Under the pieces are notes generated by a model. That model was given only the letters and a program-made list of their open reading frames with translations, did not search any database and was not told the DNA's origin. A program made the translations under genes and the position numbers. Below are positions 29,180 to 39,488 of a DNA stretch of 64,000 nt, piece after piece. Location: the NCBI RefSeq assembly GCF_020387415.1, contig NZ_JAGWCB010000018.1, forward strand, positions 62,001-126,000, written 5' to 3'. This DNA is from Ideonella benzenivorans. GTDB taxonomy: Bacteria; Pseudomonadota; Gammaproteobacteria; Burkholderiales; Burkholderiaceae_C. Position 1 is the first letter of the stretch. The number at the start of each line of letters is the position of its first letter.

Positions 29180-30679
29180 ATGAACAGCCGTACCAAGACC
29201 CTGTCCACCATCGTCATCACCGCCGCCGCGACCACCGCGATCGTCGCGGCGGCCAGCGCCGGGGCGATCGACTTCAAGCACCTGTTCTCGGGCAACGGCC
29301 AGACGCCGGTGGCGGCGGCCGCCGCCGCGGCCGTGGTGCCCGCCGCCCCGGTGGCGCCGCTGCCCCCCGGCGCGGTGCCGGACTACCGCGCCATCGTCAA
29401 GCAGGCCGGCCCGGCCGTGGTCGGCGTGATGGTCTCGGGCGAGCGTCAGCCCGACCCGAACGAGGACGGCCCGGACATCCAGAACGACCCCTTCTTCCGC
29501 TTCTTCCGCGGCATGCCGGGCTTCCAGATGCGCGGCGGTCAGCCGCACGGCAAGGTGCCCTTCCGCGGCCAGGGCTCGGGCTTCATCATCGCCTCGGATG
29601 GCCTGATCCTGACCAATGCCCACGTGGTGCGCGACGCCAAGACGGTGACGGTGCGCCTGACCGACCACCGCGAGTTCGAGGCCAAGGTGCTGGGCTCCGA
29701 CCCGGTGACCGACATTGCGGTGCTGCGCATCGCCGCCAAGGACCTGCCCACCGTGCGCCTGGGCAATTCGGACGCGGCCGAGGTGGGCGACCGGGTGCTG
29801 GCCATCGGCGCGCCCTACGGCCTGGAGCAGACGGCCACCCAGGGCATCGTCAGCGCCAAGGGCCGCTCGCTGCCCGACGACACCGTGGTGCCCTTCATCC
29901 AGACCGACGCCGCGGTGAACCCCGGCAACTCCGGCGGCCCGCTGTTCGACGGCAGCGGCGCGGTGATCGGCATCAACGCCCAGATCTACACCCAGAGCGG
30001 CGGCTTCCAGGGCCTGTCCTTCGCCATCCCGATCAACATCGCGATGAAGGTCAAGGACCAGATCGTCGCCACCGGCCATGTGCAGCACGGCCGCCTGGGC
30101 GTGATGATCCAGCCGGTCAACCAGGCCCTGGCCGACTCCTTCGGCATGGCCAAGCCCGAGGGTGCGCTGGTGTCCAAGGTGGAAAAGGGCAGCGCCGCCG
30201 CCGAGGCCGGCATCAAGCCGGGCGACGTCATCACCCAGGTCAACGGCAAGCCGGTGACCGACGCCGGCTCGCTGTCCAGCCAGATCGGCCTGGCCGCGCC
30301 GGGCGAGAAGGTGACGCTGACCGTCTGGCGCGACCACGGCAGCAAGACCATCGAGGCCAAGCTGGGCAAGGCACAGGACGACAGCGCCTCGTCCGGCAAC
30401 GCCGCCGGCGAAGGCCCGCAGCTGGGTCTGGCCCTGCGCAACCTCAGCCGCGACGAGAAGCGCCAGGCCGGCGTGGACGGCGGCCTGCTGGTGGACGACG
30501 CCGAAGGCGCGGCCGCGCGGGCCGGCATCGAGGCCGGCGACATCGTGCTGGCCATCAACGGCAAGCCGGTCAAGGGCATGGACGACATCCGCAGCGTGCT
30601 CAAGACCCATCCCAAGCAGGTGGCCCTGCTGATCAAGCGCGACGACGAGACCCTGTTCGTGCCGGTGCCGCTGAACTGA
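29180..30679 (+). CDS. periplasmic HtrA/DegP-type serine protease (Do family)
   Basis: A 499-residue envelope quality-control protease. It has an N-terminal signal/anchor, an Ala-rich linker (about 45-62), a trypsin-like domain with full catalytic triad (His in TNAHVV, Asp in VTDIAVL, Ser in NPGNSGGPL) and two PDZ domains (about 300-385 and 405-495). The LA loop has FFRFFRGMPGF, common in DegP/MucD. The ATG at 29180 has an AAGGAG box 6 bp away. It is likely in the same operon as the two-component pair. Confidence 0.93.
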   Translation: MNSRTKTLSTIVITAAATTAIVAAASAGAIDFKHLFSGNGQTPVAAAAAAAVVPAAPVAPLPPGAVPDYRAIVKQAGPAVVGVMVSGERQPDPNEDGPDIQNDPFFRFFRGMPGFQMRGGQPHGKVPFRGQGSGFIIASDGLILTNAHVVRDAKTVTVRLTDHREFEAKVLGSDPVTDIAVLRIAAKDLPTVRLGNSDAAEVGDRVLAIGAPYGLEQTATQGIVSAKGRSLPDDTVVPFIQTDAAVNPGNSGGPLFDGSGAVIGINAQIYTQSGGFQGLSFAIPINIAMKVKDQIVATGHVQHGRLGVMIQPVNQALADSFGMAKPEGALVSKVEKGSAAAEAGIKPGDVITQVNGKPVTDAGSLSSQIGLAAPGEKVTLTVWRDHGSKTIEAKLGKAQDDSASSGNAAGEGPQLGLALRNLSRDEKRQAGVDGGLLVDDAEGAAARAGIEAGDIVLAINGKPVKGMDDIRSVLKTHPKQVALLIKRDDETLFVPVPLN

Positions 30680-30807
30680 CTCCATCGCACGCCGCCGCGT
30701 CACATCCTGTCACGCCTGGGGGCGGGGCGACGTCACGGAACGGGGGTACAACCCCGGACCGGGGCGCCGCCCGCCCCCCATGCATTCCAACCGTGACAGG
30801 GACCCCG

Positions 30808-31875
30808 ATGATCCGTTCGATGCACGCCCGCCTGCGCGCGGGCCTGGCCGGCCTGATGCTGGCCGGCACCCTGGGCAGCCTGGCCATGCCGGCTGCCGCC
30901 GCCCCCAGCTGGGCCACCGATGTGGCCGGCGGCCAGGACCACCCGCTGCTGCAGCGCTACACCGATTCCTGGCTGATCGCCTACCAGCAGCAGTCCTTCG
31001 CCCAGACCAGCTTTCCCGGCAAGCTGGGCCTGGACAGCAAGAACCACTTCCTCGCGCCGGTGACGGTGGAGGGCCAGGTCACCCGCCTGGTCTACCTGGC
31101 CCCGCCGGGCAAGACCCCGCTGGAGGTGCACCGCAACTACGAGCAGGCCCTGGCCGCCGCCGGCTTCAAGGCGGTGGTCAGCTGCACGCCCAGCCAGCCC
31201 CTGTGCGAGAAGATGCGCTACGGCTTTGCCGACGAGCGCTACGACCAGCTCAAACAGGCCAACTTCGCGGCCAGCCGCGACCGCCAGTCCGACCCCCAGC
31301 TGGCCCACGCCATCAACGGCCTGGGCGGCGTGAACATGGTGGGCACCGAGGACCTGTTCTTCAGCTACGGCACGCTCAACCGCAACGGCGCCACCGTGCA
31401 TGTGATGGTCAACACCGGCAAGGTCGACAACAGCCCCTTCGTCGGCACCTACATCGAGATCGCCGAGCCCAAGGCCATGCTGGGTGGCCAGGTCACCGTC
31501 AACGCCGACGCGCTGAAGAACGGCCTGCAGGCCGAGGGCAAGATCGCCCTCTACGGCATCTACTTCGACACCGGCAAGGCCGCGCTCAAGCCCGAGTCCA
31601 AGGCCCAGCTCGACGAGATGGCCCGGCTGCTCAAGACCCAGCCCGCGCTGAAGGTCTATATCGTCGGCCACACCGACAACCAGGGCACGCTGGCGGCCAA
31701 CCTGACGCTGTCGCAGCAGCGCGCGCAGGCGGTGGTGGATGCGCTGGTCAAGCAGTACCAGATCCCGGCGGCCCGGCTGGCCGCCCAGGGCGTGGCCAGC
31801 CTGGCCCCGGTGGCCGCCAACGCCGCCGAGGCCGGACGCGCCAGGAACCGCCGCGTCGAGCTGGTCGTGCAGTGA
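30808..31875 (+). CDS. OmpA-family outer-membrane lipoprotein-like protein with N-terminal DUF4892-like domain
   Basis: A 355-residue secreted protein with a Sec signal peptide (ending PAAAA). Residues about 40-225 look like the DUF4892 region found ahead of OmpA domains in proteobacteria (TDSWLIAYQQQ, VTRLVYLAPPGKTPLEVHRNYE, VMVNTG). The C-terminal OmpA domain binds peptidoglycan: YFDTGKAALKPES, IVGHTDNQG, LSQQRAQAVVDAL and RARNRRVEL. The ATG at 30808 follows an AGGGA box. It is separate from the protease gene by 128 bp. DUF4892 naming is from memory of the family. Confidence 0.88.
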   Translation: MIRSMHARLRAGLAGLMLAGTLGSLAMPAAAAPSWATDVAGGQDHPLLQRYTDSWLIAYQQQSFAQTSFPGKLGLDSKNHFLAPVTVEGQVTRLVYLAPPGKTPLEVHRNYEQALAAAGFKAVVSCTPSQPLCEKMRYGFADERYDQLKQANFAASRDRQSDPQLAHAINGLGGVNMVGTEDLFFSYGTLNRNGATVHVMVNTGKVDNSPFVGTYIEIAEPKAMLGGQVTVNADALKNGLQAEGKIALYGIYFDTGKAALKPESKAQLDEMARLLKTQPALKVYIVGHTDNQGTLAANLTLSQQRAQAVVDALVKQYQIPAARLAAQGVASLAPVAANAAEAGRARNRRVELVVQ

Positions 31876-31912
31876 GCCCCACCGCCCCGGAGCAGAGCGC
31901 GCTACACTGCGC

Positions 31913-32001
31913 CTCGCTCCGGGGTGCGCGCGCAGCGCTGAGAGGGTGACCCACCCAACCCGAGAACTTGATCCGGTTCGTACCGGCGGAAGAAGAGCGC
32001 T
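31913..32001 (+). ncRNA. TPP riboswitch aptamer (THI element)
   Basis: Contains the near-invariant core elements: GGGGTGC, GCTGAGAGGGTGACCC, GAACTTGATCCGGTTCGTACCGGCGGAAGAAG. P1 is formed by CGCT (31915-31918) and AGCG (31996-31999). It binds thiamine pyrophosphate and lowers expression of the downstream thiamine synthesis operon. Confidence 0.95.
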
Positions 32002-32003
32002 AG

Positions 32004-34001
<1,998 letters not shown>

Positions 34002-34002
34002 G

Positions 34003-35169
34003 ATGAGCGCCTCATCGCGACCCCATGCCGGCATTGCCGGCGCCGGCGTGCTGGGCCGGCTGCTGGCCTGGCGCCTGGCCCACGCGGGCTGGCGCGTCAG
34101 CGTGGTGGACCCGGCGCCCGATGCCCTGGCCCCGGCCCGCGGCAGCCTGTTTCACGCACCCCATGCGGCCGGTTTCACCGCCGCCGGCATGCTCAGCCCC
34201 CTGGCCGAGCTGGACCAGGCCGAGCCTGACGTGGCCGCACTGGGCTGGCGCTCGCTGGACCTGTGGCAGGCGGTGGCCGCGCGGCTGCCGGCGCGCGCCG
34301 ATGCGCCGCAAGGCCTGGTGCGCCGCCAGGACAGCCTGCTGCTGGCCCACCCCAGCGACCTGGGCGCGGCCCAGCGGGTGCTGGCCCGGCTGGAAGCCGC
34401 CCGCGCACAGGATCCGGCCTGGCCCGCCGCCCAGCCGCTGGACGCCGAGGCCCTGCACGCCCTGGAGCCCGCCCTGGCCCCGCGGCTGTGGGGCTGGCGC
34501 CTGCCCGGCGAAGGCCAGGTGCTGGGCCCGGCCCTGCTGGAGGCCCTGGCCGCCGACGCGCCCGGCGTGGCCTGGCACTGGGGCCGGCGGGTCACCGACG
34601 TGTCCCCGCACCGCCTGACGCTGGAGGACGGCCAGGTGCTGAACGTGGACCTGGCCATCGACGCCCGTGGGCTGGGTGCGCGACCGGAGGCCGAAGCCCA
34701 GGCTCATCTCATGAGCCCATCGGACCCGCGGCCCACCTTGCGCGGCGTGCGCGGCGAGGTGGTCTGGCTGCACGCCCCCGGTGTGCCCCTGAATCGCCCG
34801 CTGCGCCTGCTGCACCCGCGCCACCGCGTCTACCTGGTGCCGCGGCCGGGCGACCTGGTGCTGCTGGGCGCCAGCGAGCTCGACAGCGAGGACCGCTCAC
34901 CGGTCAGCCTGCGCAGCGCGGTGGAGCTGATGGCCGCGGCCCACAGCGTCATCCCCGAGCTGGCCGAGGCCCGCATCGTCCACCTGGAGGCCAATCTACG
35001 CCCGGCCCTGCCGGACCACCGACCCTGGGTGCAGACGGCACCGGGCTGGCTGGCGATCAACGGCCTGTTCCGCCACGGCTGGCTGCTGGCCCCGGCGCTG
35101 GTGGAGCAGGCCCTGACCGGGCTCGGCCTGCCCACCCTCACGCCCGATCAGGAGGCCGCCCATGCCTGA
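34003..35169 (+). CDS. thiO: FAD-dependent glycine oxidase-like enzyme
   Basis: A 388-residue DAO-family flavoprotein. The N-terminal FAD motif reads GIAGAGVLGRLLAWRLAHAGWRVSVVD-like with GxGxxG (about 10-15). FTAAGMLSPLAE matches the AAGML segment of ThiO. Residues near the C-terminus (RPALPDHRPWV, NGLFRHGWLLAPAL) bind FAD and substrate. It would oxidise glycine to the iminoacetate (dehydroglycine) needed by ThiG. Overlaps thiS by 8 bp, supporting tight coupling. Confidence 0.9.
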   Translation: MSASSRPHAGIAGAGVLGRLLAWRLAHAGWRVSVVDPAPDALAPARGSLFHAPHAAGFTAAGMLSPLAELDQAEPDVAALGWRSLDLWQAVAARLPARADAPQGLVRRQDSLLLAHPSDLGAAQRVLARLEAARAQDPAWPAAQPLDAEALHALEPALAPRLWGWRLPGEGQVLGPALLEALAADAPGVAWHWGRRVTDVSPHRLTLEDGQVLNVDLAIDARGLGARPEAEAQAHLMSPSDPRPTLRGVRGEVVWLHAPGVPLNRPLRLLHPRHRVYLVPRPGDLVLLGASELDSEDRSPVSLRSAVELMAAAHSVIPELAEARIVHLEANLRPALPDHRPWVQTAPGWLAINGLFRHGWLLAPALVEQALTGLGLPTLTPDQEAAHA

Positions 35170-35377
35170 GACCACGCCCACCGTGACCCTCAACGGTGAA
35201 CCGCGGCCCTGGCGGCCCGGCCTGAGCCTGGCCGACCTGCTGGCCGCCGAAGGCCTGGCGTCCGAGGCCGTGGCCAGCGCGGTCAACGCCTGCTTCGTGC
35301 CCCGTCCCCAGCGCGCGGCCACCCTGCTGCAACCGGGCGACGAGATCGCTCTTTTCCAAGCCATCGTCGGAGGCTGA
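35162..35377 (+). CDS. thiS: thiamine sulfur-carrier protein
   Basis: A 71-residue ubiquitin-like carrier ending in the required Gly-Gly (AIVGG), which is adenylated and thiocarboxylated to bring sulfur to the thiazole ring. The family features NGEPRPWR, a LADLL helix and PGDEIALFQAIVGG are present. It overlaps thiO by 8 bp and thiG by 1 bp. ThiF and ThiI, which charge it, are not in the window. Confidence 0.95.
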   Translation: MPETTPTVTLNGEPRPWRPGLSLADLLAAEGLASEAVASAVNACFVPRPQRAATLLQPGDEIALFQAIVGG

Positions 35378-36189
35378 TGCCCATGTCCCTCGACACACTC
35401 GATTCCCCCTGGACCCTGTACGGCGTGCCGCTGCGCAGCCGCCTGCTGCTGGGCACCGCCGGCTACCCCTCGCCCGAGGTGCTGGCCCGCGCCCTGGCCG
35501 CCAGCGGCGCCCAGGTGCTCACCGTGGGCCTCAAGCGCACCCTGGCCGGCGGCGACAACGGCTTCGTCGCCGGCCTGCGCGCCCACCTGCGCGACCACGG
35601 CGGCCACCTGCTGCCCAACACCGCCGGCTGCCGCAGCGCGCGCGAGGCCATCGCCCTGGCCCGCATGGCGCGCGAGCTCTATGACACCGCCTGGATCAAG
35701 CTGGAGGTGGTGGGCGACGAGCACACCCTGCAGCCCGACCCCTGGGAGCTGGTGCAGGCGGCCGAGGTGCTGGTGCGTGAAGGCTTCCAGGTCTTCCCCT
35801 ACTGCACCGACGACCTGGTGGGCTGCCAGCGCCTCTTGGACGTGGGCTGCCAGGTGCTGATGCCCTGGGCCGCGCCCATCGGCTCGGGCCAGGGCCTGCT
35901 CAACCCCTTCGCGCTGCGCACCCTGCGCGCGCGCCTGCCCGGCGTGCCGCTGATCGTGGACGCCGGCCTGGGTGCCCCCTCGCACGCGGTGCAGGCCCTG
36001 GAGCTGGGCCTGGACGGCGTGCTGCTCAACTCCGCGGTGGCCCAGGCGGGCGACCCGGTGCGCATGGCCGCGGCCTTCGGCGCCGCGGTGCGGGCCGGCC
36101 GCGCGGGCTTCGAGGCCGGCCTGATGGCGCCGCAGCCCATGGCCGTGGCCAGCACGCCGGTGGGTGGGCGGCCCTTCCTGATCGGTTGA
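35377..36189 (+). CDS. thiG: thiazole synthase
   Basis: A 270-residue TIM-barrel enzyme that builds the thiazole phosphate from deoxyxylulose 5-phosphate, dehydroglycine and ThiS thiocarboxylate. Conserved segments include RLLLGTAGYPS, NTAGCRSAREA, WIKLEVVGDE with the Schiff-base Lys, LQPDPWELVQAAE, PIGSGQGL and DAGLGAPSHAVQALELG. The first ATG overlaps the thiS stop (TGATG); a second ATG 6 bp on is equally possible. Confidence 0.96.
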   Translation: MPMSLDTLDSPWTLYGVPLRSRLLLGTAGYPSPEVLARALAASGAQVLTVGLKRTLAGGDNGFVAGLRAHLRDHGGHLLPNTAGCRSAREAIALARMARELYDTAWIKLEVVGDEHTLQPDPWELVQAAEVLVREGFQVFPYCTDDLVGCQRLLDVGCQVLMPWAAPIGSGQGLLNPFALRTLRARLPGVPLIVDAGLGAPSHAVQALELGLDGVLLNSAVAQAGDPVRMAAAFGAAVRAGRAGFEAGLMAPQPMAVASTPVGGRPFLIG

Positions 36190-36196
36190 GCACGCC

Positions 36197-37807
36197 ATGA
36201 CCCACGACTTCCCCGTCCGCCCGCGCATCGCCAGCGTGGCCGGCACCGACAGCGGCGGCGGCGCGGGCCTGTCGGCCGACCAGCGCGCGGCCCAGGCCTT
36301 TGGCGTGCACCTGTGCCCGGTGGTGGCCGCCGTCACCGCCCAGCACAGCCAGGCGGTGCGCCACATCAAGGCCCTGTCCCCCGCCCTGCTGCAGGCCCAG
36401 CTGGACGCCCTGGCCGAGGACCTGCCGCCCGCGGCCCTCAAGACCGGCCTGCTGGGCAGCGCGGCCAACGCCCGCGCGCTGGCCCGCTGGGTCGACGCCC
36501 AGCGCCGCCACCAGCCCGACCTGGCCCTGGTGGTGGACCCGGTGCTACGCGCCTCCACCGGCGCACCCTTCGCCGACGCCGAGCTGCTGGCCGCCTACCG
36601 CGACGAGCTGCTGCCGCGCGCCACCCTGGTCACGCCCAACCGGCGCGAGGCCGCGGCCCTGTTGGGTCAGACGGACGAGGCCGGGCCCGAGGCCCTGCCC
36701 GCCCAGGCCGCTGCGCTGCGTGCGTTGGGCGCCCAGGCCGTGCTGCTGACCGGCGGCGATGCCCAGGCCGAAACCCAGGCCCTGGACTGGCTGGACAGCC
36801 CGCAGGCCCGCGGTGGTCTGGCCCATCCGCGCTTGGCCACGCCGCACAGCCATGGCACCGGCTGCACCCTGGCCACGGCGGCCGCCGCCGCGCTGGCCCG
36901 GGGCTTTCCGGTGGCCGATGCCGCGGTGCTGGCCAAGCTGCTGACCACCCACGCGCTGCGCCAGGCCGGGCCGCAAGGGGCCGGCGCCGGGCCGGTCTGG
37001 GCCACGCCCGGCTGGGGCCAGGCGGGTGCCACCCTGCCCACGCTGGGCTGGGACGACCTGCCCGCGGCGGTGGCCGAAGCTCCGGCGCCCCCGACCTTCG
37101 CCCCCGGCCTCTACGGCATCGTGGACAGCGCCGAGGCGGCCCTGGCCCTGCTGCGCCAGCCCGGCCTGCCGCTGCGCCACCTGCAGCTGCGCTGCAAGGC
37201 CCCGCCCACCGGCGCCGACGCGGCCTGGCACGCCGCGCTGGCCGACACCATCCGCCGCTGCCTGCCGGTGGCCGAGGCGGCCGGCGTGACGCTGTGGGTC
37301 AACGACCACTGGCAGACCGCCCTGGCCGCCGGGGCCCGCGCCCTGCACCTGGGGCAAGAGGACTGGGCCGCCTTGAGCGTGCCGGAACGGGCGCAACTGC
37401 AACGGGCCCGTCGGCAGGACGGCGTGGCCCTCGGCCTGAGCAGCCACAGCGTCTGGGAGCTGGCCCGCGCGGCCGGCCTGCGGCCCGACTACATCGCCTG
37501 CGGGCCGGTGTGGCCCACCACCACCAAGGCCATGCCCTGGCACCCGCAGGGGCTGGACAACCTGGCCTGGTGGGCCGCCCTGTCACCGGCGCCGGTGGTG
37601 GCCATCGGCGGCGTGCTGCAGCCCGACCAGGCGCGCGCCGCCGCCGCGGCCGGCGCCAGCGCGGTCTGCCTGGTGCGCGGACTGGCCGGCGCCACGCCCA
37701 CCACGCTGCAAACCTGGCAGGCGGCCTGGACGGCGGGCCGGGCCACCGAGGATGACCGCTCCGCCGGCCCGGACTGGCCGCACCCGAGCCTGCCGCGGAC
37801 GGCCTGA
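36197..37807 (+). CDS. thiDE: bifunctional HMP(-P) kinase / thiamine-phosphate synthase (ThiD-ThiE fusion)
   Basis: A 536-residue fusion. Residues 1-260 are ThiD: ASVAGTDSGGGAGLSADQ, ALKTGLLGS, VVDPVLRASTGAP, the anion hole and base in SHGTGCTLATA. Residues about 300-510 are ThiE-like: GLYGIVDS, LQLRCK, VNDHWQTALAAGARALHLGQED, GLSSHSVWELARA, YIACGPVWPTTTK and VVAIGGV. It phosphorylates HMP twice and joins it to the thiazole to give thiamine phosphate. The ThiE part has VNDHW where most have INDxxDLA, and the Gln-rich substrate loop is modified, a variant known in betaproteobacteria. Last gene of the thi operon. Confidence 0.93.
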   Translation: MTHDFPVRPRIASVAGTDSGGGAGLSADQRAAQAFGVHLCPVVAAVTAQHSQAVRHIKALSPALLQAQLDALAEDLPPAALKTGLLGSAANARALARWVDAQRRHQPDLALVVDPVLRASTGAPFADAELLAAYRDELLPRATLVTPNRREAAALLGQTDEAGPEALPAQAAALRALGAQAVLLTGGDAQAETQALDWLDSPQARGGLAHPRLATPHSHGTGCTLATAAAAALARGFPVADAAVLAKLLTTHALRQAGPQGAGAGPVWATPGWGQAGATLPTLGWDDLPAAVAEAPAPPTFAPGLYGIVDSAEAALALLRQPGLPLRHLQLRCKAPPTGADAAWHAALADTIRRCLPVAEAAGVTLWVNDHWQTALAAGARALHLGQEDWAALSVPERAQLQRARRQDGVALGLSSHSVWELARAAGLRPDYIACGPVWPTTTKAMPWHPQGLDNLAWWAALSPAPVVAIGGVLQPDQARAAAAAGASAVCLVRGLAGATPTTLQTWQAAWTAGRATEDDRSAGPDWPHPSLPRTA

Positions 37808-37840
37808 GCGCCGGGGACGCCCATCGCCGACACTGTCGGC

Positions 37841-38491
37841 ATGGCTGCTTACGACTTTCTGCTGTTCGACCTGGACGGCACCCTCAGCGATCCGCTGCTG
37901 GGTGTCGGCCGCTCCATCAACCATGCGCTGGCCCGTTTCGGCCACCCCGAGGTGCCGCTGGAGCAGATGTCCGCCTGCATCGGGCCGCCGCTGGAGCAGT
38001 CCTTCCGCCGCCTCACCGGCGTGCAGGACGAGGCCCACATCCTGGCCCTGATCGGCGCCTACCGGGAGCGCTACGGCGCCATCGGCTACGCCGAGAACAC
38101 CCTCTACCCCGGCGTGCCCGAGGCCCTGCAGGCCCTCTCCGCGGCCGGCATGCCGATGGCGCTGTGCACCTCCAAGCGGGCCGACTTCGCCGCCAAGGTG
38201 CTGGACCTGTTCGGCCTGCGGCCGCACTTCCGCTTCATCAGTGGCGGCGACGTCGGGCGCGAGAAGTGGCAGCAGATCGCCGAGTTGAAGGCCGAAGGCC
38301 GGATCGCGGCGGCCACGCTGATGATCGGCGACCGGGCGGTGGACATCAGCGCCGCCCGGCGCAATGGGCTGGACGGGGCCGGCGTGCTGTGGGGGCATGG
38401 CTCGCGCGAGGAGCTCGAGGCCGCGCAGCCGCGCCAGCTGTTCCAGCAGCCCGACGAGCTGCCCAGTCTGGCGCCCCGGGCGATGGAATAA
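37841..38491 (+). CDS. HAD-superfamily phosphatase (Gph-like)
   Basis: A 216-residue cytosolic HAD hydrolase with nucleophile motif FDLDGTLSD, motif II LCTSKRADF (Thr/Ser), a lysine in the GGDVGREKW region and motif IV GDRAVDISAARRNG. The alpha-helical cap between motifs I and II fits the phosphoglycolate phosphatase/PPase subgroup. The exact substrate cannot be read from sequence. It lies 33 bp after thiDE and could be read from the same transcript. Confidence 0.9.
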   Translation: MAAYDFLLFDLDGTLSDPLLGVGRSINHALARFGHPEVPLEQMSACIGPPLEQSFRRLTGVQDEAHILALIGAYRERYGAIGYAENTLYPGVPEALQALSAAGMPMALCTSKRADFAAKVLDLFGLRPHFRFISGGDVGREKWQQIAELKAEGRIAAATLMIGDRAVDISAARRNGLDGAGVLWGHGSREELEAAQPRQLFQQPDELPSLAPRAME

Positions 38492-38547
38492 ACCGCCGCC
38501 CTGCCGTGTTCATGCAGCACCCCTTCTTCTTTTTGCGAGGCCCTGCG

Positions 38548-38940
38548 ATGAACCGCTTCTTCTCCCTCCCCTCCCTGTGCGCCCCCGCGCTGCTGGCCGT
38601 GGCAGCGCTGGCACCCGGCCTGGCCCAGGCGGCCGAACCGGCCCTGGTGCTGGACGGCGCGCTGGTCGACCCCGCCCACCGGACGCTCTACACCTTCGAC
38701 CAGGACAGCGCCGGCAGCGGCCAGAGCCGCTGCAACGGTCCCTGCGCCGCCAACTGGCCGCCGCTGCTGGCCCCGGCCGGCGCCATGGCCCAGGGCGACT
38801 GGAGCCTGGTGAAACGTGAGGACGGCACGCAGCAGTGGGCCTACAAGGGCCGGCCGCTCTACCACTGGGCCCAGGACCAGCAGCCCGGCGACCGCACCGG
38901 CGACGGCTTCAAGGGCGTCTGGCACATCGCCAAGCCCTGA
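38548..38940 (+). CDS. secreted protein with two Yx(F/W)xxD-type repeats (COG4315-like)
   Basis: A 130-residue protein with a signal peptide (FFSLPSLCAPALLAVAALAPGLAQA) and two copies of the secreted repeat found in COG4315 proteins: LYTFDQDSAGSGQSRCNGPC-AANWPPL and PLYHWAQDQQPGDRTGDGF. The family is periplasmic and often sits next to ECF sigma/anti-sigma genes, as here: the sigma gene begins 12 bp downstream. Function unknown; a role in oxidative or redox stress has been suggested for relatives by context only. The ATG at 38548 begins the signal peptide. Confidence 0.88.
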   Translation: MNRFFSLPSLCAPALLAVAALAPGLAQAAEPALVLDGALVDPAHRTLYTFDQDSAGSGQSRCNGPCAANWPPLLAPAGAMAQGDWSLVKREDGTQQWAYKGRPLYHWAQDQQPGDRTGDGFKGVWHIAKP

Positions 38941-38952
38941 CCCTGGCGCCCT

Positions 38953-39483
38953 ATGGCCGAGCTGCGCCCCGACGCGATGGTGCCGCTGCTGCCGCGGCTG
39001 CGGCGGCACGCCCGTCTGCTGACGGGCCAGGCCGCGCGGGCCGACGATCTGGTGCAGGACACGGTGGAGCGCGCCTGCCGCAAATGGGCGCTGTGGACGC
39101 CGCGCGACGAGGCCACCGCCTCACTGCTGGCCTGGCTGCTGACGCTGATGCACCGCCTTTACCTGAACGGCCTGCGCGATGGCCGCGAGCACCTGATGGA
39201 CCCCTGGGACGAGGAGGACGGCCCGGCGCTGCCCACCCACGACCCGACACCGGCCCTGGGCGCGGCGCTGGACCTGCAGCGCGCCCTGGCCCGGCTGAGC
39301 CCGGCCGCGCGCGAGGTGCTGCTGCTGGTGGCGGTGGAGGAATACAGCTACCGCGAGACCGCCGAGATCTTGGCCTTGCCCCTGGGCACGGTGATGTCGC
39401 GCCTGTCGCGGGCCCGCGAGCAACTGCGCGCCCTGCTGGAGACCCCGGCCCCCCGGTCCACCCCGCTGCGGGTGGTGAAGTGA
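38953..39483 (+). CDS. ECF RNA polymerase sigma factor
   Basis: A 176-residue sigma-70 family factor with region 2 (ADDLVQDTVERACRKWALW, about 28-50) and region 4 helix-turn-helix (LSPAAREVLLLVAVEEYSYRETAEILALPLGTVMSRLSRAR, about 115-158). It would direct RNA polymerase to a small regulon when released from its anti-sigma factor, encoded 5 bp downstream. The operon is COG4315 protein, sigma, anti-sigma, so the secreted protein is a probable target or signal partner. Confidence 0.92.
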   Translation: MAELRPDAMVPLLPRLRRHARLLTGQAARADDLVQDTVERACRKWALWTPRDEATASLLAWLLTLMHRLYLNGLRDGREHLMDPWDEEDGPALPTHDPTPALGAALDLQRALARLSPAAREVLLLVAVEEYSYRETAEILALPLGTVMSRLSRAREQLRALLETPAPRSTPLRVVK

Positions 39484-39488
39484 ACCCC

